A stretch of DNA of 64,000 bases from Platanthera guangdongensis (Eukaryota; Streptophyta; Magnoliopsida; Asparagales; Orchidaceae). Made by a program: the position numbers and the translations under genes. Within the stretch, counting starts at the first letter, position 1. Each line of letters begins with the position of its first letter. The DNA lies in the NCBI GenBank assembly GCA_039583875.1, contig CM077166.1:85496564-85560563 (forward strand), read 5' to 3'. This document shows, piece by piece, positions 12,121 to 21,517 of this stretch. Below the pieces are notes generated by a model. That model was not told the origin of the DNA. It did no database searches and saw nothing but the letters and a program-made list of their open reading frames with translations.

Positions 12121-12135
12121 AAGTATGGGGGTATT
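12121..12135 (+). other. polypurine tract of element D
   Basis: AAGTATGGGGGTATT lies immediately before the 3' LTR start TGATGAATTG, the expected site for plus-strand priming. The G-run and flanking sequence match other Athila PPTs in type. Confidence 0.8.
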
Positions 12136-13103
12136 TGATGAATTGTAAATATATGTATTTTTGTGCACATTAATTTAGTCATTTTCATTTATTTTCGTCG
12201 TTTTTACTTATTTTTGTTCAATAAAATGCTCCTATTCTTGTAAATTTTCTTCTAACTTGTTTTATTTTATTTTGCAGAAAAATTTCGAAATCTGCCAAAA
12301 TTGGGCAGTACACGCCCGTGACAATTTGGTCACGCCCGTGACCGGGCCGTGACATTACATTTCCCGTGAAATTGCAAAATTCTGAAGATAAAAGCTTGAC
12401 ACGCCTGGCGACACGCCCGTGTCACCCGACACGGGGCGTGACATAAGCCCGTGTTCACTCCACTCGACGAATTCATCTCGAAGATCGTCGAGTGTCGACA
12501 CCAACTGACACGCCCAGCGTCACGCCCGTGACTTGGGGCGTGACCTTTCCAGCTAGCCCGACAAGATGCTGCCGAAGACTTTCGGCGCAACCCGCGCCCG
12601 GTTCTACCTCCCCGACACGCCCAGAGTCACGCCCGTGACCCGGGGCGTGACTGCCGCGAACTCAGCCCGAAGTCAACTTTCCTGTCCAATCGTCGGCTGC
12701 CTTTATGAATAGTACTGTCACGCCCCCCCTACACGACCGTGACCTAGGGCGTGTACTTAGAATTTTTTGCCTATAAATTGCCCAGTTCTGTAAGGTCCAA
12801 GGGTTCAGATTTTTGGGCCATTTTAGTGTCTTTTTGTGGGCTGCATCCGTGATTTCTAAAGCTATGTAAGGAGATTTCTCCCTCTTTTCTTTCATGTTTG
12901 TTTTTGCTTTAGCTTTAGCTCTTGTAATAGCTTGTAATAGTTTCCTTTAATCAATAAAATGTTAGACTTTCTCTTCACATTTGGCTTTGGAATGAACACT
13001 TGTGCCCACTTTCCTTCTCCTTTTTATCCTTGGTTTAATCATTGTTCTTCATTTATGAAATGTGTGTGTGTGTGTATGAGTGTAATTTATTTAGTTTACA
13101 TAA
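12136..13103 (+). repeat. truncated 3' LTR of element D
   Basis: It is nearly identical to 2068-3035, including the TATA-like box and CACGCCCGTG cluster. Similarity stops abruptly at about 13103 within TTTACATA. The remaining roughly 1.95 kb of LTR is missing, and the host-gene fragment follows, so the junction is a deletion or recombination breakpoint rather than a TSD. Confidence 0.88.
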
Positions 13104-13248
13104 TATGCTTGTCATGGGAGGGTAAACGATTGAGCCTTTAGTAATTAGTTATCTGCTAATTTTTCCTGTATAAATCTAAAAACTGAAATTATGCTTCTAT
13201 TTCACTTATAGCAAACATCTCTTTGCTTAACCATGACAAATGTTCAGG

Positions 13249-13500
13249 GGAGTTATGAGCAAGTGTGGTGATGATTGGTAGTGGTATTGGTGGGTTATGC
13301 TATGCTGGAATTTTAGCTAAATACAGTCAGGATGCTATTGCGCTGGAAAGTCATGATGTATCTAGTGGTGCTGCTCATTCATCTAAATTAAGGGCTACAA
13401 GTTTAATCCTGGTCCATCTTCGTTCTTCGGATTTCATTCTATAGTTTCGCAAGCAAACCCCCTAGCACAGATGAATTAGTTATGGTCCGTGAATGCAGTG
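13249..13500 (+). pseudogene. fragment of a carotenoid-isomerase-like / phytoene-desaturase-like FAD oxidoreductase gene
   Basis: From about 13259 the frame reads VVMIGSGIGGLCYAGILAKY, a Rossmann dinucleotide-binding motif (G-x-G-x-x-G), followed by an acidic Glu at the end of the second strand (LESHDV) and SGAAHS. After a one-base frameshift (about 13385) it continues IKGYKFNPGPSSFFGFHS and SQANPLAQ. This order is that of plant plastid CRTISO-like FAD proteins near the N-terminus of the mature enzyme. TGTTCAG just upstream (ending at about 13248) looks like a 3' splice site and the sequence before it is AT-rich, so this is probably an unprocessed exon with part of its intron, not a cDNA copy. 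There are a stop, a frameshift and no downstream exons, so it is non-functional. It is the only host-gene trace in the window. Confidence 0.75.
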
Positions 13501-13750
13501 GTACTCTTTGGTTTTACTTTTGTTTTTACTCCCACCTCTCTCATCCTAAGACACACATTTGAGAATAATTGTTAATATATGTTTTCTGGAACTTAGATGA
13601 CTCGCACAAGTCTGAACCCAGTATTCTAGTACTAACACTTCAACCTTTCGACTGTGCACTTTCCAACCTTAAAATTTTAGCTAGTGGGAAATTATTTTAA
13701 GTGTTACTTCTCAACTGTGAGAGTTTATACGTTGGCATTTGAGAAACCAA
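13501..13750. other. no recognisable feature
   Basis: The sequence is AT-rich and non-coding. It may be the intron following the gene fragment (GTACTCTTTGG directly follows the exon-like part). Nothing else can be supported. Confidence 0.4.
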
Positions 13751-16716
13751 AGAGGAGTGTGAGGGGACTTCTTACATCACATGACCTTGGTCGTCACTTG
13801 GTTCCTCTTCTATAGCCATGACGTTCGACTGAGTTTTTCTGTGCTGGTCACTCTCCACGCTCACCGCACCATAAATGTTGAAACCGGATACCGGTCTCTG
13901 TGGAGTTCGAGGTCCCAAAAGAGGGGTGACCGCGCACCTACTACACTCAAGTGAACAATCGAGGCTCTAGACTAGGAACGTAAGGGACAGGCCCAAGGTC
14001 TCAGTATGGAGGTCCCACCACACACCCGGAAGACTAACGAACTCTTCCCCTCCTAAGCCAATTGCTGAGCTAATTGGGCACCATTGGAAGGCTCTCTTGG
14101 CCGACCAGAACCTCTAGTGAGGATCTCAAAATTCACTCCCTCTTAACCAAGGATGACACCTCGGGTTTGTGCAAAACGCCCTTTAACTGCCCTCCTACTA
14201 GCATAACCTCGCCTCGCAGTTCTATTTTTCCGTAGCCCCTTTTGGGCCGCCACCAACGTAACGTAAGCCTTCAAGCGCTAGCAAAAACATCTCGGGCATC
14301 TCAAATTACAGGAACGTACGTTCCATACCTCGGCATGCAGGCCGGCAACATGAACAAAAAAGGCCTTCTAGGGCCGACACAAACTTGGGCTTAAGCCCGC
14401 TGCTTTCCGCTACATAAAGAATGCACAATTTCCTCGTAGTCTTCTCCGGGAACCCCAGAACATCGCCAATCCGGCTCATACGTCCGGATGGGCTTCACAC
14501 AGCATGCCTAAACCCATACTCACGCTTCCGGGTACTAAATGAAATTAACTGCGGGGACGTACACGTCAACCCGTCGGAGAGCACCCTTCCTCCACCCATT
14601 GGTGAAGGGGGGCCTCCATGCAAATATGTAAATTTAGGGTTTCACCCGCCCGAGTAGAAATTTCGTTACCCTTGGCGCGGATATTGGCGGAGTCGCGGCC
14701 GCGTATCTTGCACGAGGCTCGATGCCCGGTGAAGGGCTCCTAGCTGATTTTTCTGATGGCGGTTCCGGCCCAAACCCTCATCACAATCTTCTCCTGGCCG
14801 AACGTTGCTGGAGGAACCCGGTCCCTATTTCCTTGGTCGAGCCCTTGCTGGAGGAGGTGGAAAAATACATCCTCTTGCTCCGTTTTTCTGGTGGTGGCCG
14901 AGCCCTCGCAGGGAGGAGAACAATGACTCCCGATCTTCATTTTCCTGGCCGAGCCTAGCCGTATATGGACGATCAATGCCTTGCTCCAAGCGGCCGTGGT
15001 GGTGGTCGGGCTCCCTTCCCGGCCGAGCCCTGCTCCAGGCCGTGCCCTAGATCCAGGCCGTGCCCGGGCATCAGGCGGTCGTGCCTTGCCCCAGGCGGAC
15101 GGCGTTTTCTCCAGGAGGCCGAGCCCCACCTGCAGGCGGCCGGCTCTTCTTCCTTTGCTGCTTCACCGAGAGAGAGGGAGAAATCGAGGAGATCGGGGAG
15201 AGGGAAAACCTGAGGCTGGCTCCTTTTTAATTTTTCCTGCCCGATGCCCTACCCTCTCCCTAAATCCCTCTCCCTCATCTATATATCTAAACGTATATAT
15301 ATATATAAACATATATATATATATATAATAAATATATATATAAACATATATATATAATAAATATATATTATAAATAAAATATATATATACATAGTAAATA
15401 TATATATATATTTATAACTCAAAACTTAAAAACTCCACACGCGCGTACGAGAGCCCGCACGTCCTCGAACAGGGCTGCACCAAATCGTCGCTCGCAGTAC
15501 GTCCCGAGCCCGCTCCCTGGGGAGGATCCCACTCGGCCGGGTACGGGGTTGTACATTTAAAGACTCATATGGGGAGGGGAGAGGCTGGCTCTTCAATGGC
15601 CATTAAGGCCATTAATGGCTACATTCGGCCATGGTAGAGGGGGCTGAACCAGGCCCTTGGTTGCCAGGGAAGCGGCTGTAAACTTCTCCCCTTCCCTAGG
15701 GGAGTTGAATTCAGCCATTAACGGTGGCCTTTGGCCTTTCCTTGGCCGAGCCCCTTCCTCCCCCCTTCATCCATTTTTCTCTCTCCTCCATAACCATGGA
15801 AATGAAGCTTACCCTCTCTCCTAGTCACCAGATTGACTTGGTCAATCTGGAGGTCTAGTGGCAGCCCATCAATACACATTATCTCCTAAAGAAGCCTCAT
15901 GAGGAGGCTTGAACTTGGGCTAGCCTATTTGGGCTAGGTTGACCCAAGGTAGGCTTGGGTTGACCTTGGTCTTTTTTACCTTTTTGGTTGCCCCTAAAGA
16001 GTCCCTGGTGACCCATTAATCTACCCCAAGGTCTAGGTAGGGTTGGATGGGGCAGACTTGGCACCTTGGAGTTCACTTGACCATTGGTAAGGGAACTTTG
16101 ACCACTTTAAGGCTAGAGTTGACTTGGGTCAACATGACCATTTGGGTTGACCCCAAGGGGTCCTTGGTGATCCCATGGCTTCCCCTGAGGTCTAGGAAGG
16201 GTTATGTACGGTTAACTTGCACTTTGGAGGTCACCTACCCTTAGTAAGGGTACATTGACCAGATTAGGGGCTTGAGTTGACTTGGATGAACTTGGCCTCT
16301 AGGGCTGAACCCAATGTGTCCTTAGTGACCCATTGGCATCACTTTAGGTCTAGGAAGACCTGGGCAAGGTTGGTTGGGCACATTAGAGGCCAACTCCCTT
16401 TGTTAGGGCACTTTGCCCAATTTAGGCCTATGGTGGTCCTAGGTCAAATTGGCCACTTTGGGTTGACTCCAATGGACCCTTAAGGCTCTAGTGGGCCCTC
16501 TGATAGGTTAGTGATGTTGTGGTATTATCATGGAGTCATGGTGAAGCCCTAAGGTCAAACCCTAGGTTTGGTGATGAGGTTGTGCCATAGGCAGACTAAG
16601 GTGATTCTCACCATGGCCTTTTATCACTTTGCCCTTTTTAGCTTCCTTGGGTTTTGTCATGACCTAGTCATGGCTAAAACCACTCTTAGGGGTCTAGTTG
16701 GAAATGAGATGTTACA
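13750..16716 (-). repeat. Gypsy LTR (element F), probably solo or truncated
   Basis: On the minus strand it starts TGTAACATCTCATTTCC..CTAGACCCCT at 16716, closely resembling the start of the element A LTR. The following 900 bp hold many TTGAC/GTCAA repeats, as in A. TACCTCGGCATGCAGGCCGG (about 14327) matches a block near the 3' end of the element B LTRs. The middle (14.75-15.15 kb) is GC-rich with GGCCGAGCC repeats; open frames there are compositional and not believed. The lower-coordinate end is unresolved, no internal region is attached, and no TSD could be matched. Confidence 0.6.
15276..15415. repeat. (TA)n low-complexity tract
   Basis: Alternating TA runs interrupted by TAAA and AAAC, inside the F LTR. 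It could serve as a TATA region on the minus strand, but length variation makes that unprovable. Confidence 0.85.
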
Positions 16717-17083
16717 ATGACACCCAGGACTGGTGTCGACACATCCAACAGTCAAGTTTCAACACTTCAAGCAGATTTGTTTCATAAGTACGTAAATCAA
16801 GTCAGAGGGTCTGACAACTGTTAGAACTGTCAGATGTCAGTTATTAACCGAATCAGCCGATTACCTTTGACAAAGCATATATAGGGATCAACTCTTCAGA
16901 AAAGAGAGGGAGAAAAATTTGGCAAGTCCAGATCTAAGAATCTATCTGCTATAATACAGAAGGTGGAGCGAAGACGGAGCAAGAATCGTCTTCAACATTC
17001 TCCAGCCTACATCTACCCTAATTTTAACTTCAAGAAGATTTGAAAAGCTAAGAATGGCAGGATCAAATCTCTCACTTCAAGAT
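16717..17083 (+). repeat. unidentified LTR-like fragment
   Basis: This sits between the F LTR and the C LTR. It has a TATA-like CATATATAGG at about 16876, a GGTGTCGACAC palindrome near its start, and ends in an open start (ATGGCAGGATC at about 17054) reading MAGSNLSLQD before C interrupts it. It looks like the U3/R and leader of another retroelement, perhaps Copia, split by C. The family is not recognised. Confidence 0.35.
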
Positions 17084-20059
17084 TGTCACAACCCGTATTT
17101 TCACCACATATAATAACTTATCAGAGTAAGGGAAAATGCGCATCATGATGCCACGTCAGCAAGGGATAACTGCGGATGCTCTGGCAAACACCTACTTAAT
17201 CATGAAGAAAGATTCTTTAAGTTATTTTAAGGTAAAATCAGTTTAAGTGCAGTAGTTAGTTGTATCCCTTAGTTTAGTGGCTCATCTAGTCCATGAATCG
17301 AAATATAATTATATGTTGTAGAAGATACTTGTTTAGATTGACTCCAACATCATACATGAGTATAAACGTCCCCAAAGGACAACTCATGCTATGCAAGACC
17401 CTATATTTATAATAGTAGTAAAGTTAGCTTTTACGGTCGCTAAATATAACAAGTTAGAGTTTTAAATTATGCAATGCATGAAGTAATAGTAGTAGATTTT
17501 ATACTTGAAAGTACCTAACATGCATTCCTAGCATAAAACCTCCCAAAGAGCAAGTAATCTATATCCACATATAGAAAACTAAGCAACTAGCAAATATCTA
17601 AAAATAATAACTCTGTGGGCGTCAACAAACTGACACAAACCCACATACAACAAAGTATGTCTGAACCAGTAAAACAAAATAACCAACAAACTACCTCGCT
17701 AAGATGAGGAAACAACCACGACCAACACTGCCGCCCAGAAACTCCGAAACCAACTCTGCTATCTGCTAGTGCTCTGAACCTGAGGCATTCCAAAGACAGA
17801 ACACCTCAGCAAGAAGGTACAAATGCTGGCAGAAAAATAAGCCAAAATAAATAAGGATGAAATGGGGTACCGACCCAAGACCAAAAGCACTAAAGTAAAG
17901 TACAAAAATAAACAAGACATCATCAGGAAAAAAAACTCTTACGTGATTCGTGACATACAATAATAGTACACCAGACGCACGAGGCTACATGACGACAACA
18001 TGAATAAATCATAAGGAAAAAATTACAAAACCTTTATTAGACACTAGTGGTCGACTCTATCCAAAAACACAGGCGAGGTGGTCACTCAACTAGGCACACC
18101 CTCACGAATATAATATTCGTCTAACTACGAGGGAGTCTCATACTCTCCACTATACACCGTAGACGTCCAAAAACCTGGTAGACTTCCACATGGTACTAAT
18201 AAAGGCATTAATCATTGCGGAGGGGGTCTCGTCCACTAACCCGCGCAATGAACAAAAACCCACAAAGAAACCACCACATATCTTGAGATTTGGCACGTCA
18301 GATTATACTTGACATTTCTAGATTCAAGACATGGTTAATCAACCATTAGGAACGATTTACAATCCTAGATAAACTTTAATACGTTCAATAACGATAGGTA
18401 AGGCGTTTAAAGCCATTAGTAAGACGCTACAAAAATGATTAAATATAACCTGATAAGATCGAGTTCATCATGACAAAATCTTACGACATCGAGTGATCAT
18501 CAAGAAGGTTAATCATAGCAATAAATTGGAAGACAAAGTGCAGAAAATTTTAAAGAACATAAATACTTAGCCGTTACCATCAAATCGGATAAGAAGAAAC
18601 GAGGGGAAACCACTACTTGTCTTGGTTTTACCGGAAAAGTTCTCCAATTCACTCCACGTCGCAGATCGGGGTGAAAGAAGATGGAGGAAGTTGAAATCTG
18701 GAAAAAATGGTCGAAATAAAGGTTAGGGCCGAAAACCCTAACAAGAAAACTCAAGAAATGGGAGAAGTTTTACCACGATGGCGTAGCTCTCGACGAGAGC
18801 TTTTCAGATCTATATTCGGTTGAAAATTTCGAGCACAGGAGCACCATTGGTGGCCATCGAAACATTCACGAACGGGAGGGAGTCGCCGCACAGATGGCTT
18901 CGGTTCGGTCTAAGGCGAGAGGAAGAAGATGAAGAAATTTACTTTCTTAATAATCTATCTATCGGAGGATATATATATATATATTATAAAAAGTTTTGTC
19001 TAAAACGGACTATTTACGAGCGTGTGCGCGGAAAACAAAAATAGAGGTTTAGGATTACTTCAAATCGAAAAGTGTCCAACATAACAGTTGTAGATCTCGT
19101 CGAAACAAACAAATTTTATGTTAATCATTTTGCCATACGACATGTTTTTGAACCTCAAAATGGTGCCTGAATGCAAACTATAATGGACTACTCGAGAACT
19201 AGATTACGAGTACTCGAGAGATAGAAAATAGGCTACTCTAGTAAGCAGAAATAGTCACTCGAGTATATAAAAAAGTACTCGAGTAAGCAGAAAACAGTCA
19301 CTTGAGTATATAAAAAAGTACTCGAGTATATAAAGAAAACAACACTCGAGACAGAAAAAAATCACTCGAGTAGGTCCAATAATCACTCGAGTAAGAAGTA
19401 AGAGCAGCACTTGAGACAGAGAAAATTACTCGAGTAGGTCGAATAATCACTCGAGTAAGCAGTAAGAGCAGTACTCGAGACAGAGAAAATTACTCGAGTA
19501 ATACAGATTTCACTCGAGAACAGTACTTTTGCAAATATATCCAAAAAATTAAACTATATAAATAAATAGTAAAAGACATTTTTCAATAGTACTATAATAT
19601 TAAAAAAAATCATATTTATATATTTTGAATAAGGAAACAGGAGTTCAAAACGGAGGCCCAAACACCTGTCGAATTAAACGAAATTCGCACCGTAAGCGAA
19701 TACTGACGCTACGAACACAACGGCGAAGTCAAAACTAAAATCGGATGAGCCATTCTCGAGATATAAATTTTCGAAGTTTACCGCAAACATAAATTCCACA
19801 AAACTTCGGAAAATCGCCGAGTCCCAAATATCGCTCGGATCGCGACGAAACTTGACGAGCAAGTCCAAAAATTACTTAACTTAAATTTAAAAAGCAAAAT
19901 TTTCCCATTACAATACGAATTCGGCCGACTCGACCGCACGGACGCGAAAATGCCTTAACGACATTGCGCTATCAACTGGACGTTAAAAGTAATGCCACGA
20001 TGTAATAAATATGACGATACCCATTCAAATAAAATCATCGAAAAATCGGGGGTGTTACA
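17084..20059 (-). repeat. 3' LTR of element C
   Basis: On the minus strand it starts TGTAACACCCCCGATT directly after the PPT and ends GGTTGTGACA (plus-strand TGTCACAACC at 17084), about 2.98 kb. An array of CTCGAG sites lies at 19188-19520 in U3, with a TATA-rich run immediately downstream in transcription sense (about 18968-18990). The few open frames inside are short and unconvincing. Confidence 0.78.
19188..19520. repeat. ACTCGAGT palindrome array
   Basis: About fifteen copies of (A/T)CTCGAG(T/A), alternating with short linkers such as AAGCAGA, AGGTC and ATATAAAAAA at intervals of roughly 15-30 bp. The core CTCGAG is palindromic. It lies upstream of the TATA-like run in the C LTR, in an enhancer-like position. 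A few copies are decayed to CTTGAG or CTCTAG. Confidence 0.85.
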
Positions 20060-20096
20060 GTCACTCCCCCTAAAAAGAAGTTCTGTCCCGAAACTT
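20060..20096 (-). other. polypurine tract region of element C
   Basis: On the minus strand AAGTTTCGGGACAGAAC and TTCTTTTTAGGGGGAGTGAC run straight into the LTR start. This is the standard 3' end of Tekay-like chromoviruses and fixes the element's orientation. Confidence 0.85.
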
Positions 20097-20166
20097 AATG
20101 CAACTCTAAAACCAAACGAAAACGATAAAATCAAACATAAGTGAAAATATAAAGACATACCCAAAA

Positions 20167-20264
20167 CTAAGATAAGAGGTGTGGATGAGATTCCCTCATT
20201 GTCGATTCAAATTCCCACGTCGCACACTCGACGTCTTGATTTTTCCAAAGAATCTTGACCATAT
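20167..20264 (-). pseudogene. C-terminal end of element C pol (chromodomain tail)
   Basis: On the minus strand the frame reads VKILWKNQDVECATWEF and ends ESHPHLLS before a TAG at 20169-20167. The pattern VKxLW(R/K)NxxxExATWE is the integrase C-terminal chromodomain of plant chromoviruses, thought to guide integration to heterochromatin. The upstream part of the domain lies 26 kb away at 46330 because element E inserted within it. The frame is continuous once E and one copy of its GGATG duplication are ignored. Confidence 0.85.
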
Positions 20265-20269
20265 GGATG
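20265..20269. repeat. target-site duplication of element E (left)
   Basis: GGATG here and at 46325-46329 flank element E exactly. The 5-bp length is normal for a Copia integrase. Confidence 0.85.
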
Positions 20270-21517
20270 AGAAAGTTCAGATGTATGCTTGATACTACCT
20301 GAAGGTGTTAGTTAGATCAGATGTACTCTAGAGGGGGGGTGAATAGAGTATGTTGGTGATTTTAAAACTTTTACAACTGTTGTTGTAATTTAGGTGTGTG
20401 TGCAGGGAAGCAAATACAATAAACCAAGATGCAGTAATTATCTAATCACAGCACATTCACAGAGCAAGGCCAGAAAACAAAAAGGAAAAAAAAGCAACCA
20501 GACGACACAAGAATTTTATAGTGGTTCCCCAAATCTGGGTAGTCCACTCTTCTACCACCCTGGTAGGAATCCAGTGTAGGAAGGGGTTGATCAGGTGTCC
20601 TGGCACCAATGGGGTTTTGATCAGGTTCCCAAAAACCAAACACTCAAGTCTTTTGGAGGGAGACTTGCAACCAGAATAATTTTGAAGGGAATTAAAACCC
20701 TGTACAGAGGTGGAGTGAGAGGGTGATGAGATCTTCTCTTTCTCAAGTCAAATGAGAAGACTTATGGATTGTTGTTTAGCAGCTTTGCTCCCCCTGAGAT
20801 GTAGAATGAATCAGGAAGAATGTTGGAGCACTGCTTCAGGGTGATAGGTCTTCAAAGACATAGAATTCCAGGTCCAAAGAAAGTCTCCAGGAACTTCTTG
20901 TGATTGATATGAATGTATTGTCTTTGAAGTTATCCTGAGTAAAAGCAGATGAAGAAGACTCTTGATATTGATATAGTGTTCTTCTTCTTCTTCTTCTTGA
21001 TCAGTTTCTCTCTGGGCCAAGAATGAATTCCTTTTTCTGTGTTATCTGAATCACCGTCTGTCTTTTTTTTTTGTTGTGTATCTCTGTATTACTCACTCCT
21101 TCTGTATATCTCCATGTCTCATAAGAACCATTCAAATTTTGAATATAGAGCAGTAATGGCAGACGGCCTGAAAAGGAAGCCCCAATTAATTATTTTCCCA
21201 ACTGTTTCCATGGGAAAATGGCATGTAATAATCCAAGATTAACTTCGCATTGTAACAGTAGTATTCTGGGAAGAACTGCCATTAAATGTTCAGGAATCAT
21301 CGCCATGGAATGAGACAGGAACGGAAGAAGACCTAGTCTGGAATCGTCGACCGAAGAACATAATTCGTCAAACTGAGTTTTGAGTTTGTCGAGCTGAGCA
21401 TGATTTCGTCGAGCTAAGCTGAGTTCGTCGAGTTGAGCTGAGTTCGTCGAGCTGACAGTCTTCATTCGTTGAACAGACAATCTTCAATATCAGACAAACA
21501 TTATTCGTTGAGCAGAG
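20270..21517 (-). repeat. 3' LTR of element E, distal part
   Basis: It matches 44273-45516 in the intact 5' LTR nearly base for base. It stops at GAGCAGAG, where element A was inserted; the same LTR continues at 35780. A row of TTCGTCGAGCTGAG units lies at 21360-21460. Confidence 0.92.
21513..21517. repeat. target-site duplication of element A (left)
   Basis: CAGAG here and at 35775-35779. The uninterrupted E LTR (45527-45540) reads GAGCAGAGAACTAAATT, which is the empty site and proves the 5-bp duplication. Confidence 0.95.

Larger units (their letters stand above)
2068..13103 (+). mobile_element. Athila-type Gypsy LTR retrotransposon (element D)
   Basis: The order is 5' LTR, Athila-type PBS, gag, protease, RT, RNase H, integrase, a long 3' non-coding stretch, PPT and a truncated 3' LTR. 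The PBS (TGGCGCCGTTACCGGGGA) and the CATTGGGGACAATG motif after pol (about 10615-10630) are typical of the Athila lineage. The coding region is open apart from three in-frame stops (5158, 9642, 9936) and one frameshift near 5940-6010. The 3' LTR stops after about 970 bp, so a deletion or rearrangement removed its right end and the right-hand TSD. No envelope-like ORF is seen. Confidence 0.92.

Noticed and set aside
13750..14420. Exact left end and TSD of the F LTR
   Set aside because: ATGAC beside the right end occurs several times to the left, but never followed by a TG LTR terminus, so no boundary could be supported.
14722..15328. Overlapping GC-rich open frames of 80-130 codons in the F LTR
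   Set aside because: Open in several frames on both strands because of GGCCGAGCC repeats; no domain, no codon-like pattern, inside an LTR.
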